From positions 1 to 64,000 of the forward strand of contig JAQMWT010000074.1 of NCBI GenBank assembly GCA_029834535.1: a stretch of 64,000 bases of DNA, in the 5' to 3' direction. The DNA is from Chrysophaeum taylorii (taxonomy: Eukaryota > Sar > Pelagophyceae > Pelagomonadales > Pelagomonadaceae). The first letter of the stretch is position 1. Every line of letters starts with the position of its first letter. Position numbers and translations under genes: made by a program. Shown one piece after another: positions 1 to 14,300 of this stretch. Below the pieces are notes generated by a model. It saw nothing but the letters and a program-made list of their open reading frames with translations. It was not told where the DNA came from and did not search any database.

Positions 1-3000
1 TTCTTCTTGTGGTCGTCCGTGTTGAGGTGACTCAACGCCTAATCAAAAGAATTTGAGGTTTGTGCCTTGGAACTGCGTGGTAAGACTAGGATCCAGTTGT
101 CCACGATCATTGAGGCACTGAAAAAAGCGACAAAATGAAACGTTCGCGTTTAGAGCATCTTGGCGGCAGCCAATAGAAGCAATAGCAGGAGCAGCTTCCC
201 AAAGTATGATAATAAGATAAGCGCATGGACATGAATGTGTCAGGTCTTACCAAACAGCTGAAAAGTGGGCGGAGCTCATGATTAGTGTGAGTTTCACTCA
301 CATAAAAGAAGAGAAGGAATGGGTGACAGGGACACGAGTTCTCAAGAGAGAGACTCATCGGCATGGGGCATAGTCAATACTTCAGGCCAATATGGAACAC
401 GTGCATCAGCGACTGACGGTGAGATACGGCAGTGTCGGTGCAACCAGTGGCAGTCGCGGTTTGCCGTGGCAATCCGGTTCGTTGCTTTTCGACAACGAGA
501 AGGTTCAGCCGTAGAGAGCGAGAAGGATGATCCTTCAACCACTAGGATGCCGCAGCCACGGGTGTAAGAAAATGACGCGAACAACGCTCGCCCGTGTACA
601 AAAAAATTGGCAAAAGAAGGTAGGCCAGGGCTGGATTGACGTAGCGGTGAATAAAATTAGGCATCTTCAATCCTGTGAGAAGGCTGTCGTCAGAACCATG
701 ATGCACATCAGTAGAAGAACAAGTGAACTCAGCGCAAAGCGGCTTTGTAAGACCTGTCGCCACGTTTGCGGCTTACGCCAGGAACATGACGGACTCATAT
801 TTTCTGAAGCGAGTGCTACGGATCTTCAACATCGCTGGTCGACAGTGCCTTGGATCGAGTTCCATCTGGGTTAATAGAGGCGAACAGCCGGCAAGCATTG
901 TCAGACAAAGGTAGGCTTCTGATGAAGCGCATATTAACAGCAATTGGGTTGTCATTGTCATCAAAGTCAACAGGGTCCGGCGGTGTTCTCAAAACAGCAT
1001 TGTTGACGTAGAAGGTGGGGTTGACAACAAAGGAGAGTTTTCCAATAACGGCATAGCCAAACGAAAAATCAGCTGTTGGGGCAATCAATCAGCTTCGGAC
1101 AGGCAGGGGACAATCGATTTGGTTTGCTTTCAATCAATGAAGGCAGTTGAAAAGATAGAAGACAAACCAGTGGTAGTTTTCTATCTTCCTGTGCTAAGGA
1201 AGGGCGTTGTCAGCGTCAACCATGGCAACTAAGGGATCAAAACTGTCCAGTAGAATATCGGCGAGTTGGTAGTCGACCAGTGGATGATCGATTCGATTAG
1301 CGGAGACGGTATGAAGGTGAGCTTCATACGCTACCTTTAGGGTGAAACCAGAGGCAAGTGAGCAGTTTTCCGGCTTCTTGAGGTGTGCCGTGCTCTAGCA
1401 TCGGACGTGAACATACGTGGGTGCATGCATACCACGCGAAAATCTGCCCAAGGGTTTGCGAGAAGTCAGGTGTGACAACTTGCATGAACGGCTTGCCAAG
1501 GAGGGTGGCAAAGTGCAGATTGATGTACCCCGACCTTGAGCTGGGAGTGCCATCTTTATACTTGAAGGACGATGACATAGGATATTAAGCGGGTCAGTTG
1601 CTGACTAGATCAACCGAGAAGTTCATCCAGCTTGGCTTGCACATCCAGAGAATGGAACCGTCAGATGTGCGACACACACATGCTAGCCTAGAGGTATGGA
1701 CAGATGGGCAACACTGCACAACGCCTGGATACCGTTTGCGGAGGGCATCTTGTAATTAAGTACGAAGAGGGTCGTCATTGGACTGAATAACAATGTCATC
1801 CTGAACAGACGCGCGACAGAACGCCGAGTGCGGATACTCAGAGCATATAGGCAAGAGTGCGAATGCAGGCGTTTAAGGCTACGGAAAATAATCTATCTGC
1901 TTTGTTCAAGGGATGGTATTGTAAAGTCCATAAAGTGACTTCGCGGTTTCCAGACGTCGGCCCTATGTACTTAGCGTCATCGGGGTCGATAGAAGCGATG
2001 AAGTTTGTATTCGTCAATGGAAACGTCCGCTTCTTGGACCTTATATTCGTAAGGACCAACAATGGCTGGTGTACAGATTATGGACCTTGCGACGTTGCAG
2101 TCAGGCGATGCGCAACTTCAGGATAAGCGGAAACAGCGTCGTGGAGTAGGCGGGCAGATTCAGTTGGATATGGATAGTAGTCAGTACGTGAACATGAGTG
2201 ATAAACGAGAGAGAAGGTGCCTCCAGTCAGCCAGAGATGCAGAGTAGCGCCAAACTCGGATGAGCTATGATCAATAAAGCTGGTCGGCGCCAGGTACGTA
2301 ATACATATTGCAGGAAGGCGCCGAAGCAGCAGCGTGCATTCAGTGAACGCAGATAAAAGGGCTGAGGTATAGGGCACGCAGGTGAACCATCAGCAGTTAA
2401 GAAGGTTGCAGCTGGGATGCTGGATGCACTTGGCGTGGGCGAAGTAACCATCGACGTGCGGGTAGCGGGCAAGTAAACAGTGCGCAACAGGAGAAGAAGA
2501 CAGGCCACAACGCATGTTCCCCCTCTGAGCGGATGACAGACCAGAGGATCGCCACCACGGAGATGAAGGGCGGAGAGGGCAGGAGAATTGAACGTAAGAA
2601 AGTGGTGGCGAAGATCCAGCGGAAATCGGCGAGCTTGCCACCGACTTGTAAGCACCATGATAGACGACAACGGGCTCGGATATTTCACATAGGGTGGCCT
2701 TGCGGGTGTTGGGTTGTTTGGAACCTGGGACAAGAATGAGGTCATCTTGTGCAAAAAGGTATTGTAAGAAGGAAAAGGGCGGCGGTGACATAGAGCCAGA
2801 ATCGTGCGGCAAGGTGTTAGAAGAGGGAGAAGAGGCAGAGGGAGGACGAAGAAGGGCTGAAAGGAGGTGGGAGTGCCCCCTCTAGGTGGAGGAGTGGTCC
2901 CCATCTGGATGACGCGGTGTTGGATAGTGGTGTGGGTGTGAGCGAGAAAGGCGCGGAGGAGCGTGAGGCGGAGGAGCATTCAGGATCAGGATGGGATACT

Positions 3001-5060
3001 GCAACATGTGAAGGTGCAGCGGACGAAACACGGATGCATCGTTTTCAGGTTGAGACGGCGTCATGGCGAGATAATTGACGGCGTGAGGGACAATGAATTT
3101 TGCGCGTTAGCGCAACAGAGATGGAATTGTTGCGGCCTTTGGAACTTTCCGCGCGTGTTCATGGGCTCCAATAGGGTGGTAACATTCAGCATAAAAATAT
3201 GAGCATATCATGCTGAGTAGTGTTGAGTTAGTTGTAGTGGCGTTGCGGACTCAGATAGCATGATGGGCGCTCGAGCGTAGCGTTCGGGAGAAGGTTTGCG
3301 CTTTGAACGGTGTGTGTCACCGCCCATGGGAACATGATGGCGGTTCCACGATCTTGGCGCACGATAGTGAGCATTGGGGAAGAGAAGAAGGCGAGTTGAG
3401 GAGGCGGAGAGCGATGAGCCGATGGCAGACTCAACTTCAAAGTTAAGTGGTGCATGTACGGCAGGAAGGCGTGGAGTTGAATACTTACGCATCAGCGCAT
3501 TGGGGAGGTAATGTGCTGGCTGATAGGGCTTGAAGTAAATAGGAGTAGAGGGTGCGCATGCATGCACGTTGAGTTGTCTACGACAGAAGTCATACGCACA
3601 ATCCCAGAGCTCGAGTGAACTCGGCGTTGGTGGTGCGTGTAAAGTACACCAAGAGAAATTTCAAAATAAGGTTCGCGAAGACGATGTATGTGAAGCCCAT
3701 ACATTCGGATGGGATGGTCACATAACGCCGTCGCACGCCCAGACTTCGCCGGCTTGTGAGTTTGCTCAAAGAAGAAAGGTCGCATTGAAATGCTTCGTGC
3801 AGGTGGCGCTTGTTGTGTGCGATGCGATCGGTGCATATGTCGCGATATGGTATGTCAAGGGCAGATCAGGGCGAGCCAGTGCGTTAGGGCCTTAGCAGCA
3901 GCGACGTTGTAAAACGATGGTGCGCGGTGAAACGTTGAGCGTTGCGGCGATTGAGATATTCGGTAGAGATCCGTGTGCGAGGACTTTACGAGGTGGGATG
4001 AGCAGAGAATGTGCCGTTTGCGCCGAACATCGAACGAGTTCGGTGTCGCAGGCAGAAGGCGGTGCGTATCGTCATCCTGGTGCGCAGGTCACTTAGGTGC
4101 ATCCTCATCATCACGAGTAACGAGGCTTCGTAGGACGAAGATATAGTTCTTTAACGACTTTCGGTCAAGCAGTGCGGAAATAGACATCATGTAAGATGTA
4201 TCAGAGTAGGAATATGCTGTACTGCACGTGGAAGCTGGATTAACGGTCATAAAATTGGATACATAGGACACTTCGTCACTGCAGGTATGTTGGAAGGTAG
4301 GGTCCAACAAAGTTGTATCGGCAACGAGGCGAAGGTGGCATACAGGCTCTAACAGCAGCAGATCATTACCGATGCTAGCCGCAGCAAAGTCATGGCGTAT
4401 GAACAATAGGAAGGACATGTTGTTTGGTGTGGTTTTGCTGAATCAACTCGGTCGAGTGGGGTAGCGTAATTTTTCGTTTCGAGGTCAAGTAAAATAATAC
4501 TGGCATACCCTCGGACGGTTGGCAATGGAGCAAGCATGAGTGGTTTTCAAACCGAGTTGCAGTCACTTCACGAAATACCGCTATATAGCGACTATGAGAG
4601 TGGTGATCTTCCAGAGCAAATAGAGTCGGTAATCAGAAAGGGTTGTCGTGGCCTTGTAGGTAAGGCAGCCAGGCATCACAAGAGCATCTGGACAAGGTTT
4701 TGTATGGCGGTGCCATAGGTGGTGCGGAGACCAACGGGAAGTGTGGGACTATCCACAAATGACCCATGGCGTCCAAAACTTATGGACCTGTCCCGGTCGC
4801 GAGGATGTCGGAAGCAGTGAACATTGTATGTGGCTTCCAAACGTCGAAGAAGGCATGGATATTTGGTGGTGGCGTTCTCTATGGTGAGGTTGCCGTCAGA
4901 GTGGTGGCCACTAGTTAATAAGTGGGAGTTGTCGTATTGATGAGGTTATAGAAAGTAATAACCTGTGTGACGGTTGCAGTTAGTTTCGAAAACGGTTATG
5001 TAATAGGACACAGGAGTGATTTAGTGTGTAGAAACCAGCAAGGGGTATAAGGATGTAATA
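1..5060. other. Degenerate intergenic sequence, no credible gene
   Basis: No open frame here looks like a protein. The longest (minus strand, 2227-2979) is low-complexity and rich in Pro, Leu, Ser and Thr, as expected when one strand is poor in C. From about 1.8 to 5 kb the + strand is clearly G-rich over C (for example 2821-2880 has about 29 G and 8 C). The minus strand near 3290-3430 looks weakly similar to the plus strand near 13040-13170 of the C-rich block, so this may be an old copy of the same kind of element in the opposite orientation. That is inference by eye. Confidence 0.5.
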
Positions 5061-5064
5061 TCTT

Positions 5065-5395
5065 TGGATCGCCGACTGCGGTTTGCGATGGAGACAGTGC
5101 CTCATGGTCACTGAGCGCCGCAGGCATCCTGACCAGCGGCGTATTGGCACCTATTCGCCTCCCAGGCGAAGACCAGTTGTAGCAGAACGTTTACTTGTGG
5201 GACGGGGTATGGCCAGGGAACAGACAGAAGGTTGTAATCAGGAATTGGCTTATCAGTCATCTTTGATCTCCTCGTCACCGTGACATAACGATGGTCACTC
5301 CGCCGACCGACGGCGCGGCGCTCCTCGTCTTTTCAGGCCCGTGATTCGGACTGGCAACAATCGGTCAGCCTGGCTCCCATGCTCAGGAGAGGTGA
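5065..5395 (+). repeat. SINE-like dispersed repeat, old copy
   Basis: The stretch from about 5148 (ggcacctattcgcctccc) to 5390 (cccatgctcaggagagg) matches 31338-31590 base for base over long runs, with scattered C-to-T and G-to-A changes. The first part (5070-5100, ccgactgcggtttgcgatgg) matches the same repeat in reverse complement, so the left end is inverted relative to the 31.3-kb copy. No protein is encoded. It is the only feature recognised in the first 10.8 kb and shows that this region has collected mobile sequences. The transition pattern suggests an old, possibly methylated copy. Confidence 0.7.
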
Positions 5396-5399
5396 AATT

Positions 5400-8300
5400 G
5401 GTCTGGTGGTTAAAAAACGTGGTAGCATGCGGAGGGTGGCATTAGATGTGAAGCCATGGAGAATAGTTTAAAGCACAATGTGGATGATAAAATACCTCAG
5501 ATTAGAACAAATTGGTACATTCGTAGTACGGCGTGAGTGAAGGCAAGCAATGCATAGCGAGAGTTTAAGGTCAGCCTCAGCTGAGCAGGCCACGTGCGAG
5601 TAAGGAGCAAGATTGAAACAGGGATAACGGAGGATCATACGAACACAGGATCCAGTAACAGAACGTGAATTAGTATAAAGCGCTCAAAGGAATAATGGCA
5701 ATCATCGATGCTGGAAGGGGCGTGGATGGAGGATGGGCACGACAATAGTTTAATCGGTGCGATGGGGCCAATTGCGTGCAGTGGTAATCCATCTTATCAG
5801 ATTGGTAGTCGCCACAGAGTGAGTCGGGAACACAACAACATAGATCACAGTGATATCAAGTGTAGTACGATAAGGTTAGCCACTGCATGTGGTCTGGTAT
5901 AACACTTTGGAGCGTTATCTCAGTCAATAGCGGCTGGTATAGCAGAGGGAGTAACAGTGACCAGACAACAATATGCGGGAAACGAAGTCGTCAGCAGGCT
6001 GGCAACATCTAGTCTGTCTTATGCTGTTTTAATAATTCCTGTTTGTGCAGGAGGGTGATCTCAATTATATCACAATGGAATGTGCGCCTTTCCTCTGGTA
6101 TTTGGTGAAGGTGAATTCTAATAAAGGCAGGAGAATTCAAATAATACAGTGAGGAAAACGGTGGCGTAACATACGAACAAGCGTAATCAGACTCAACAAC
6201 TTTTACATTGATATTTAAGCCTGAAGTGGGTGACTTGAGACAGGAACGCCAGGTTGACAAACCAGAACAAAGCACTGACATGACAGAGAGTTTTGCGGAG
6301 ATTGGACTCTTGTAGAGAAACGCACGGACGTGACAGTAGTCAAGTTAGTGGCGCGTATTTTACTGAACAAATTTGTTCTGTTTCCGATTGAGAACCAAGG
6401 GCGAATCCACGGGCGATCTGGTAAAATTCTTTGGAGTAGATGGTGCAGTATGCCAGTGGTCGCGTTTTCATGGTATAAGCACGAGGAAATGCGAGAGAAC
6501 AGAGTTCGAGCCGCTTCGCGCGCGATGTTGTGAAGTGAGACAAAGGGAGAGCAGGTGAATTAGCTGCACTAATGCGCTGATGCCGGCGTCTTTGTCTATA
6601 CGGCACGTGACAGCGCACGAAATGGCTGCTCGATCATTGGTTCTGGCGATCAGGTTTGTCTGGTTCACTCTCGAGCGCTCTTCAGGATAGCGGACGATGC
6701 AAGTCATGCGTGGGCATAAGCGAAGTCGATCTTAACATAGCCAACATGAGATGATCTAGTAGAGAACAACAATGTGCATTTCATCATGGTAGATGCCGTT
6801 GTTGTCCTGTAATAAATCTGAATAACAATCGGCGCGTATTGAAATCCAATGATTATATGATGGGTATTACAAAATCAGTGGAATCAATGAGATGGCAGAA
6901 AGGTCAAAGCCATGTGAAAAACAATGTTGGAGAAAGTTGCACCTTCATGTAATTGGTGAGAAGGCGTTTTCAGTGAGAGCAGAAATCAGTGGAGGCGAGC
7001 TGTGAAGAAGTTCTAACAGCAGCAGATTCGTTGGACTAATAATCGGTTGAACAGGTGGTTGGTTTAAGCCTCATCAGCCACGCAGCGCACTATCAAATGA
7101 CGATAGCGAGGCGCGATTGGCATCGGCTGGTATCGGCGTGATGGTGCATTGAGGGCAGATTGGACCTGTGAAGATAGCGAGGACAATAATGCTGGTGGTA
7201 AAGCCGAGATGGCGGAAGCGGTAAAGGGTTAGACACATTGGAAGGATTACCTGTGTGTTTGTAGTAGGAAGACCTTTGGGGTGGAGCAGCGACAACAGTG
7301 CTGGTGCGTGGCTCCACGTAGTTTAACGGCTTCGGTCGAGGATAGATGAACATGCATCATAAATGGTGACTTCACAAACATGTTGTTCGTTTAGACGAAG
7401 TAGTTATTGTCGTCCTCAATGGAATGTCGTTGACTGAATGTCAGCTGATTGCACAATGGGTAAATAGCTGTTTGATATTCTGTTGTAGCTGAGCCAAGCG
7501 TATCATTATCTGTCACGTGCTTTCGTAAGTTCACTACACTATAGGGTTTTTAAGGTGTGCGTTTGTTCGATCAACGAACATGTTAGACCAGAGGACTGTC
7601 AAAAGCGGGGGTAAATTGGACGGTCATGGGACTGTCCGGCAGTTTCTTGGTGACGTAAAATGCCAGGACGATAATACGATAATCGCTGAGAAAGGTAGCG
7701 AGGCATCATTAGAGTTACAAGCGTCAGGCATTGAACGTGGAAGATGTACCGTTGAGACGCAAGTGAAGACAGAGTGTTAGTTTGAGTCGGACTTTGTCTG
7801 ATGAGTCCAGTGTTTGCGTGTAGTGACTTTGGCTTTAGTTGAGATGATAAACCTTCGACATGGGTTGCCAAGAAACAGGGCGTTCTAAGCGTCTTTTGTT
7901 CGACTCATTTTGATACACTGTATAGTAATGCGCACTCTAAAATGCAGCTAGGGTTGGTAGGGTGACACAATGGTTCAGCTTCTGGCACATGCCGATATGA
8001 AGATCGGGTTTCGTACATATAACACAATCACCCAACCACGATCGTAACGGTTGTTGCTGGTATTATCGGCATAATGCCGATAATATCTCCATAGATTTCA
8101 TACAAAGTGCCAAAGTCGAATTGAAGTCAGTCTCTTCCTGGTTAAGTTGGTAGAAGATTGCTACAGCTACGATAGCTTTACGATCAATGCATGGACATAC
8201 CAGATTAGGTTTATCATATAGAGTTAAATTGCTGTTTCAAATAGGACACATCAGTAGTCGTGAACAGACTAAGCAGTGACAAAGCGATGAGCATAATAAG

Positions 8301-10870
8301 CGAGCATTGATAAATAACATTGTTGCCTCATTGATGGCAGGCCAGGCCGCAAGTGCCAGTTTTGTCAACTCAAGTTGAAGTAAACAAATGCAGAATGCCT
8401 GCATGTTCAATAAGTGTGCCAGTCAGCAGCCGTTAACGAAACATAATAACATGAGGCGAACTGGGTGTCAAATCGAATAGGCGGGTGCGCGCGATTTAAG
8501 CTTGCCTCTTCTAAGACAGGCATTGATTTCAGACGTAATGCCTTGACTTCATGTCGTAACAGACAGTGCAAGCTAGCTAGCTGCATCAGATAATAGGGAA
8601 AGGCGTTGGTGAAATGCCACTCCTGATACTCAGGGGCAATTCATCAACAGCTAAACGGAGATCAGCAGCCTATCGGTCTTCCATTCCAGGAAAACGCGAT
8701 CGAGGTGCGATTCGAGGATCGTAGTCCTTGCATGACCAGGTATGCTTCACAGTCGTACTCGAGAAGGCATCGGCATGACTGGACCATAACAATTACATGC
8801 GATAACGGCGATTACAGGATTAGCGAGTCTGAAGCTGAAATCGATTTCCATCGTTAAAAACTCAACTACAGGAGCTTGAGCAAATATATCTTGCCTGCAG
8901 ATCGCCTGGGGTGCGGCTCGTGCTGCGTGTTCTGCCATAGCGGTTGACAGGGAACCTGTGGGTTCAATCACTGGTTACATACACTGTTCTGAGGTATCTA
9001 TCGGTGTCTATGTACACTCATCGTTTTCGATGGAAAGATGTCTGTTGACGACTGTGCAAGCTGTGAGTCCAAGTAGTGCTAAGCGCGTCACTCAGGCAGC
9101 TGGTTAGTTTTGGTGCTCTCAGGAGCGTAAATTGCATTCCCATGGAATGTACAGTGGACGTACAAAATATTCCATAACTTGTGGTGCAAGTACAGATTTG
9201 TAATTACACATCAACATTGACATGACAATACGATGTAGAACAGGTGCACACAAGGTTACGATCACGTGCAAAAAAATATTATACAGCCAATGGTAATGGC
9301 ATTGTATTTACAGGCGTGTTTTCATGGCGAGGCTAAACAGGCGCGGTATGGCAAAACACAGCGCGTGCCGTTTTTTCCCATGGTTCCTCAGGGACCCGCC
9401 TGGGCCCATAACCTGAGCATTTAGCAAGCAGTGGTATGTCACCTGGGAAACCATCCTGTATCATCATGAACGTCTGAGAGTGGTTATTCGGGAATGAAAA
9501 GGGTATGTTCCTATATCCTCAGAACACGACAGGCGGCATCTAGAACTACAGAAGGTAAGTGTGAAGTGCTACATACCTCGGGACGCGCTAGACCATGATG
9601 ATGAGCGTAGCCACAAATCAGAGGACTATTTGATTGTGTATAAAAGGAAGAAGAATGGTAAGGAAGAGATCACGTTCTCAACGGACGGATAAGGGTAAGA
9701 GGCAGCAGATTTCTCTGCAAAATGATTAACTTAGGATACTGCATGCCCAAGTCATTTATATCACTTTTGACCTGAACATCAATCTCTGGACGAAATAAGT
9801 TGTAGTCACTTCGGAAAAATAACCGGGTGAGCTCTTTTCGGTCGTCGTTAGAAAGATTGTGATAGCTAGGACTGTAGACCCAAGACTGTAGATGCTCTGG
9901 AAGAGCAGAAATATCAGAAAGATGCAGGTCATTAACTTGTTGATTCTGCCAGGCAAAGAACACCTCCTCAATGGCTGAATCCATAGTTGTATTATAGTCG
10001 GGAGCAGCACGAATAAAGGCTTCCCAATAGTCTTAGTCGAAAATAGCGTCCGCATGAGCAAATGATAAATGCCTGCGAAGCATGTCAAACTGAAGACTCA
10101 CTTTAGTGGAATTGTCTTGAAATCTTAAGCCAGCAGCAAACTTGTCAACAAGTTGTTGCTCGAGGTTGAGGATGTCGGTGGTAGTGACCGGCTTTGGCTT
10201 TGGACTTGGCATGCTTGAAGCATGAATTTGTGTTTGATTTGTGAAGTGACCTACGACGGTTGGTTAGGGAAAGGTTTGATAAACAACATCAACGCACGTG
10301 AAAAGAGGGGTTTCGCATGTGCGAGGTCGCATGTACAGTACGCGTGAGCTGGTGGCTCATAAAAGCGCGAGTTATATGTGCAAGACAAAACAGTTCACAA
10401 TGCCAGTTAAACAGTGTGACCTGGGACTGATAAGAAATGCATAATTCATTGTCAGACGATCCATAGCAGGGGAATAGGGGAAAAAACTTCGCTTGTTTTC
10501 CGCATACAAGCGCGGGGAAATATAGTTTTATTGCATCACACGAGTGCACGTGTCCAATGAACGACCCCACTCGTTCACTTGCCGAATAATGGTGGGCACG
10601 TACCGTCGCATGAAAGACATGTACATTAGACCAGCGCCGATAGGTGCCACTGGACCATCCCGCATGTCGCGTGCTACTACGCAAGTAGGGAATACGTTCC
10701 TCACTCCCCAGGGACAATAGATCCCGGAGAAGCTTTCACACTGACAACGATGAACAGAGCTATTGCCAACTAAACAATAGACTCTGGACCTTACGGCACG
10801 CAAGGGCGGGTTTTTCTTCTATGGTTGACGGGTGGAACCGGACAAACTCATAGTCAGGTAGGGTAGTGAA
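5400..10870. other. Intergenic sequence, nothing recognised
   Basis: More AT-rich than the first 5 kb, with weakening strand bias after about 6 kb. Open frames are short (104-142 codons at most, for example minus strand 9670-9984 and 10289-10717) and none contains a motif I recognise. No RNA gene or duplicated block was found by reading. Confidence 0.5.
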
Positions 10871-10873
10871 CGC

Positions 10874-10928
10874 GGAAGGAAGGGAAGGGTAAAGATGAGG
10901 GAAAGCCGTGTTTACTCGGAGAGAAAAC
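10874..10928 (+). repeat. Short dispersed repeat, copy 1, followed by GA microsatellite
   Basis: Purine-rich block ending ctcggagagaaaa, similar to 22190-22249, where the same order ggaagg, agggtaa, gatgag, gccgtg, ctcggagagaaaa is kept. A (GA)11 microsatellite follows at 10935-10956. The second copy lies just beyond the terminus of the Helitron inverted repeat, so the two copies bracket the 11-22 kb mobile-element cluster. Confidence 0.55.
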
Positions 10929-11150
10929 CCCCATGAGAGAGAGAGAGAGAGAGAGAAGGAAGGAGTGTTGTGTAAGGAGTACCAGAGGTCGCATGGTGGT
11001 CAGCTCTGGAAAGACGAGAAGTGGTATCCAGGTCTAAATAACGCTTGCTTTTTGACCTGTCGACCAATCTCGGGACGAGCAATATTATGCTCGTTTCGGA
11101 AGAATCGTTTAAGATCCTTCCCCGTTCGTCGGAGATCAGGCGAGATAAAT

Positions 11151-11310
11151 TCCATTTAGGGTTAGGATGACCCCCCTAGTCTCACACTCACGTACCTAAA
11201 ATCGCATGTGTTTGGCGTGCCGCTCTTTGTGTCGTAAGAGGACAGGACAAGCCAGTGGCACTACCCTGCCACCATTCTTTCAGGGGCACAGTGATTTTTA
11301 CTGTTCTCTC
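11151..11310 (+). repeat. Left direct repeat (LTR-like)
   Basis: Matches 19448-19630 in the same orientation. Shared runs in order: tccatttagggttagga, tagtctcacactcac, ttgtgtcgtaagag, gacaggacaag, tggcactaccctgcca and aggggcacagtga. Weaker similarity continues for perhaps 80 bases on each side. The spacing of 8.3 kb and the direct orientation fit long terminal repeats. The two copies differ by many small indels, so the insertion would be old. I could not fix exact ends, a primer-binding site or a target duplication. Confidence 0.7.
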
Positions 11311-14300
11311 GGTTATGGGCCAGTCCGGTACTGGTAGGCATCCTCCGAAAGACAAGTCTCGATCGACGTGCGAGACATAAGACCGGGATTTCCAGGTAGA
11401 GCAATCTCCTGAAGTTCATGAAAGTGTAAGATGTGATCAAGTGCGTAAATGGCTACTGGTGACAAAGGTGAAAAGTAAAGACAACCAACGCGCAAAACGC
11501 AACCCCAAACGATGGCGACTCACGAAGTGCGAGTCTGGAATCAGCGAAGCAATTTAGCTTGCCTAACTAATATGTACAGCAGGCAGCCGATTTTAGCGAG
11601 TCAACTCGCCGCTGAATGCTTGCGTAAAGCCAAAATCGCCGCTGATTACGCTGATCTCAGGGCCAAAATCGCTGCCGCCGAAAAAGTCAAAGCTCAAGAC
11701 GACCAATTTCGATCAAGACGAGCAACGGAACAAATATCCACCAGCCGTGCCCAGCAACCCTCAAGCAAACTGCACGAGTCACGACCCCGGTGATCATCTC
11801 GATGGTCACCCCCTCCTGCTGTTCAAGCGACCGAACAGGAACAGCACCCACACTCCGCATCGTCCACTCCGCCGGATGTAAAACACCCCACAGCAAGCCT
11901 CAGACCCACTGCTTCCCTCGGACCTGGCATCGCCAAGGTTACTCCACAACCTGGCACACCCCACATTCACGAGACACTCACACGGTTCGAATATCGCACC
12001 AGCGATGTTGGTTACTTTCTACCACCGATCAACGTGTCCTCACTCCTCCAACCCCACACGGAGCATCCACTCATTCACTGGAGCCTAACTCCCCACTATC
12101 GGCGACTCCACTTCCACCATTATTCGAGTTCCCCAACATCATATAATCAGCCCGTACGCCGCACCCATCAATGCATTCCTGATGATTATGCCACCTGACC
12201 ATGACGGCCCCAGCACTGTCATCCACGGTAAGCCCACCGCGGCTCAGGCTCCTGCCGCCCACCGTCACCATCATTAACGCAGTCATATCCTCAAGACATC
12301 TCTTACAAGACCATGCCGCCTACGGCCACGACGTGCGCTTGCACACTTCCATTCTTGCCCAGCTCATTTCCCAGCTCGACTACTACCGCCCAACCATCGG
12401 ACCACCCTGACCGACTCATCACCGCTGAAAGTGGCGTCCACGATTTTCATCTCCACCCGCGTGATTCTGAATTCCACGGCCTACTTCATTTACCGTCTCC
12501 ACCCAAGCAACACTCACTTCTCTCAAAGTTCCAATGCACCCCATCTGCGCTCAACGCGAGTTGTGCCACTCAGGTTGCATTCCGCTCCCAAACAGACTGC
12601 CCGCCAGCAAAGCCACGCACTCTCAAGGACGACGCTTTGTCCTCCACAGCCGCCAAACTCACCATAACCGACGCCGCCTAGCTTGCTTCCTGAGCTATAC
12701 ATCAAGCCGACAAGACGGTCTCCACCCGCGTGGAACTCATCTCACCCACCCAGTTCAAGCATCGAAACTGCCCACGCTGACATCCGCAACTCCACTTTGA
12801 AAACCAACGCCGTCCTCCAAACCATTCCCACCTCGTGGATGCCACCCACCCCACCCAAGATGCGCATCGCATCTTTCACCTCCTTCTCCCATCACAGCAT
12901 GCCTTCATCCCTTCCAAAACAAGCATCGATGCCTCTGAACCCAGTATCTTTTCACGCCACCTCACGGATTGGCCCCAGGACCTGGCTCTCTGGTTCACCA
13001 CCCACGCCGCCTATCATTCTCAACCCCCGCCATCTCTGGCCCCTCCTCCTCTGCCAACTCACTCTTCGCCTCTCTGCACCCACGAACCGGCACGGCAGAT
13101 CGCTCAGCAGCTTGCTCAATCCGCTCCGACCATGCCATGGGGTTGCGAGGGCGTATCAACACCGGCGACCGTACCCCTACCACTGGCGACGTTCACCACG
13201 TGCAAAGTCCTACCAGGAAACAAGACCACCAACATCAAGAGTCGACAAATTCAAATTATCAACAGACGTGTCTCCTGATGGTCATGATCACCATCATGCT
13301 GCCAAGACAAGGGCAATCTTTGCTCCTCGGCACAACGGCCCAGGAAGCAGTATTGTCGAAGGAACACAAGCCACCCTCATTCCCACTTTAAACAGTAAAG
13401 AACAAGACACCTTGAGATGTTTGATGTGGCGCCTACATGGACTATGGCACCCACACTCAAGGACCCAAGGCCGCCGTACTCGCCCCAGGCACAAGAGCCG
13501 CAGGCTACTGACAACATCCCTCGGATTCAGCCCCTGGTATGATGCATACAGCGAAGAAGCAAGACCGACTTCACTAGCCTCGAAAATGGTCTTTGACCCG
13601 ACCAGATCAGCCGCCTGATCAAGCACCATCACCAATGCCCCGCAATACATCCACAAGGACAAGACACGCGTAACGATCCCACGGTCAACATAATAGGCAC
13701 TCACCGCACCTGCAGGTATCAGCTCAGATTCACAGGCACTCCCGCCTTGTCCGATATGCCTCGATCAGCCATGCGATCGGCGCGAAGCTGGTTCCACCTC
13801 GCTGCCTTCTCTCCTCGAAGATGAGCGCGCACTGCGCTCACCGGCGCTCGCTGCAGCACCCACCATCCATCTTGCCAAACGATGCTCGGATGACACTTAA
13901 GCAGGTTGCATGGACCGTCTGCGATCACCATTTCACGATTGACAAAGGATCTTACGCAAACATCGTCGCAGCACGATCACCGCCCCCAACTCTCAGTCAG
14001 AGGACGCGTAAGCCGGCTGCGATCGCTATTCCGCCGCGATAAGCTCCTGGCTAAGTGGCTTCACCATGGCTGAGTAATGAACCGTTTTGAGAGTTGCTAT
14101 GAACAGCCCGATCAGCCTAGGCGTATAGCATATTGCGACAGCTTGGTCCTTTATGTCCCCTTGCATAACTTAACTGGACGCCACACGCGCTGCCTCCGAA
14201 AATCGATGTTGCGCTCTCAGGAGACGTGCCTCGCGCACAATGCACAGACTCAGCCACCTGAACCGCGCCATGTCGAGTATTTTCGCATAACTGGAATGTG

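Noticed and set aside
2227-2979. 250-codon minus-strand open frame
   Set aside because: Low-complexity and on the C-rich strand of the first block; no motif.
11153-11165. tttagggttagg, telomere-like
   Set aside because: Only one to two units, and part of the direct repeat also found at 19.45 kb; not a telomeric tract.
12683-13618. 311-codon open frame, and overlapping frames at 12313-13391
   Set aside because: Three overlapping frames are open at once because of strand composition. Pro/Ser/His-rich, no gag or protease motif.
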